A stretch of 7,395 bases of DNA from the NCBI RefSeq assembly GCF_036569345.1, contig NZ_DATCQT010000057.1, positions 1 to 7,395 of the forward strand, read 5' to 3'. The DNA is from Clostridium_AD sp036569345 (GTDB lineage: Bacteria; Bacillota; Clostridia; Clostridiales; Clostridiaceae). This document shows positions 5,659 to 7,395 of the stretch, in pieces. Below the pieces are notes generated by a model that saw only the letters and a program-made list of their open reading frames with translations, made no database searches and was not told the origin of the DNA. A program made the translations under genes and the position numbers. Every line of letters starts with the position of its first letter. Within the stretch, counting starts at the first letter, position 1.

Positions 5659-7395
5659 GTGAGACTTAAATTTGATTCAGAACTGGATTATCAAAAGGAA
5701 GCCATGTCATCTATTGTAGATATTTTTGAAGGCCAAAGTGTTTGTAGTTCTAATTTTACAGTAGTCAATTCAATAGATGAGGCTGGTACAGTTGGTCTTT
5801 TTTCAACTAGCTTGGGCGTGGGAAATAAGTTGGAAATTGATGAAGAGGATATTCTGAAGAATGTGAAAAAAATACAGTTAAGAAATGGGATAGCTCAGTC
5901 TGATAAAATAAAAAAAGGTGAATATCATTTTACTATAGAAATGGAAACGGGTACGGGTAAAACATATGTATATTTAAGGACTCTCTTAGAGCTTAATAAG
6001 AAATACGGCTTTACAAAATTTATAATTGTTGTTCCAACTGTTGCAGTTAAGGAAGGTGTTGTTAAATCTATAGATATAATGACAGATCATTTTAAACTTA
6101 AATATGATAATGTTATATTTAAGTCATATGAATATAAATCTAAAAATTTAGATTTATTAAGGGATTTTGCAACCAGTGATAATATTAGAATTATTGTTAT
6201 GACAATACAATCATTTAACAAAGACAACAATGTAATTAATAATGATAATGAAAGAACTAATGGGTTAAAGCCTCTAGAATTTATACAGGAGACCCATCCT
6301 ATTGTAATAATTGATGAGCCACAAAGCGCAGCTGGCACAAAGAAGGCAAATGATGCTATTGATTCTTTAAATCCTTTATGCACCATAGGATACTCTGCTA
6401 CCCATAAAGAAAAATACAATTTAATGTATCGGTTGGATGCGGTTGATGCTTATGAGAGACAGTTAGTTAAACAAATAGAAGTAGCTAGCGTAATGACTAA
6501 GAATTATCATAATGATGCATATTTAAAGTTAATAAGTGTGAGTAATAAAGGTTCTTCTATAACTGGAAAAATTGAAATAGATAAAAGAAAAAATGGTGTT
6601 ATTAAAAGGGAATCTGTAAATGTTAAAAAGGGACAGGACTTATTTGAAATTAGTGGTTGTAGAGAGCAGTATAGTGGATATATAGTTAGTGAAATTTATA
6701 CAGGAAAAGATTCTGAGTATGTAGATTTCTCAAGCAAGGATTTTATTAAATTAGGGGAAGTACGTGGAGATTTAAGTGATGATATTATCAAACGTGCTCA
6801 AATTGAAAAGACCATTGAAGAACATTTAGAAAAAGAGATGAAGCTTAAGCAGAAAGGAATTAAGGTTTTAAGCTTATTCTTCATAGATAGGGTTTCAAAT
6901 TATAGATATTATGATGAAAAAGGGTATCCTCAAAAAGGTAAGTACGCACTATGGTTTGAGGAAGCATATAAAAGGAGTATTCAAAAACCTAAGTATAAAA
7001 CTTTATTTGAGGATGTAGATATAGAAACTGAAGCAGAAATAGTTCATAATGGGTATTTTGCCCAAGATAAAAAGGGAGTATTAAAGGATACTAACGGAGG
7101 TACTCTTGCAGATGAGGATATATATGGTCTTATAATGAGAGACAAAGAAAGGCTTTTAAGCTTTGATTCAAAATTGAAGTTTATATTTTCTCATTCAGCA
7201 CTCAAAGAAGGCTGGGATAATCCTAATGTATTTCAAATATGTACTCTAAATGAGACTAAATCAGAAATGAAAAAGCGACAAGAAATTGGTAGAGGGTTAA
7301 GACTTGCTGTTAATCAAGAGGGTGAAAGAATTCGTGGATTTAATGTAAACACACTTACTGTAATGGCTAATGAATCATATGAAGACTTTGCGAAG
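5659..7395 (+). CDS. res: Type III restriction enzyme subunit Res, N-terminal 579 residues (runs off the window)
   Basis: Res is the ATP-dependent helicase-like translocase and nuclease of type III R-M systems; it works only in complex with Mod. The start GTG 5659 has AAGGGG (5646-5651) 7 nt upstream, and the frame is open for 579 codons to the last base. Superfamily 2 motifs occur in order: Walker A METGTGKT (95-102), Walker B DEPQ (219-222, the usual type III variant of DEAD/DEAH), motif III SAT (246-248), motif V around HSALKEGWDNPNVF (512-525), and motif VI QEIGRGLRL (541-549). Full-length Res proteins are usually about 900-1000 aa, so the C-terminal PD-(D/E)XK nuclease domain should lie in the next few hundred codons, beyond the window. 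No frameshift or missing motif is seen in this part. Confidence 0.95.
   Translation, partial: MRLKFDSELDYQKEAMSSIVDIFEGQSVCSSNFTVVNSIDEAGTVGLFSTSLGVGNKLEIDEEDILKNVKKIQLRNGIAQSDKIKKGEYHFTIEMETGTGKTYVYLRTLLELNKKYGFTKFIIVVPTVAVKEGVVKSIDIMTDHFKLKYDNVIFKSYEYKSKNLDLLRDFATSDNIRIIVMTIQSFNKDNNVINNDNERTNGLKPLEFIQETHPIVIIDEPQSAAGTKKANDAIDSLNPLCTIGYSATHKEKYNLMYRLDAVDAYERQLVKQIEVASVMTKNYHNDAYLKLISVSNKGSSITGKIEIDKRKNGVIKRESVNVKKGQDLFEISGCREQYSGYIVSEIYTGKDSEYVDFSSKDFIKLGEVRGDLSDDIIKRAQIEKTIEEHLEKEMKLKQKGIKVLSLFFIDRVSNYRYYDEKGYPQKGKYALWFEEAYKRSIQKPKYKTLFEDVDIETEAEIVHNGYFAQDKKGVLKDTNGGTLADEDIYGLIMRDKERLLSFDSKLKFIFSHSALKEGWDNPNVFQICTLNETKSEMKKRQEIGRGLRLAVNQEGERIRGFNVNTLTVMANESYEDFAK

Noticed and set aside
6087..6419. 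Minus-strand 110-codon ORF within res
   Set aside because: It is antisense to the Walker B and motif III region of Res, which is clearly coding on the plus strand. The hydrophobic look is a by-product of AT-rich complement.

Overview
The window is AT-rich DNA with Firmicutes-style ribosome binding sites (AGGAGA, GGGGG, AAGGGG) and GTG/ATG starts. It fits a low-GC Gram-positive such as a clostridium or bacillus; the species cannot be named from this sequence. It has two parts that read away from each other: a nested mobile element on the minus strand (1 to about 3058) and a type III restriction-modification (R-M) operon on the plus strand (3734 to the window end).

Left part, minus strand. An IS3-family insertion sequence begins near 3058. 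It carries orfA (3014-2715), an A7G slippery site (2757-2750) for -1 frameshifting, and orfB in the -1 frame. OrfB is open through its helix-turn-helix and the first two acidic residues of the DDE transposase core. It is then interrupted, exactly between the Gln and Tyr codons of the conserved HSDQGSQ-YT motif, by a complete group II intron (2127 to 6, 2122 nt). The intron starts GTGCGAC. It encodes a YADD reverse transcriptase/maturase (ATG at 1581, stop at 100) and has a clear domain V (81-47) and a domain VI with a bulged adenosine (12). The last five bases of the window (5 to 1, minus strand) read TAT AC, which restores the transposase frame as Tyr-Thr. Splicing would therefore rejoin the transposase mRNA without loss. 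The rest of orfB and the far IS end lie outside the window.

Middle, 3059-3733. This stretch has no convincing gene. It holds a degraded-looking minus-strand reading frame, a perfect 13-bp inverted repeat with a 36-nt spacer (3530-3591), a candidate promoter (-10 TATAAT at 3618), a strong Shine-Dalgarno (SD) sequence feeding a two-codon ORF (3635-3653), and the ribosome binding site of the next gene.

Right part, plus strand. mod (3734-5647) encodes a beta-type N6-adenine methyltransferase with the type III Mod layout. Eleven bases later res starts at GTG 5659 and runs open to the window end. It has all the expected superfamily 2 helicase motifs; the C-terminal nuclease domain is beyond the edge. 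Together Mod and Res would form a type III R-M defence complex: Mod recognises and methylates the site, and Mod plus Res translocate on and cut unmodified DNA. The most notable feature of the window is the precise intron-in-transposase nesting next to this defence operon.
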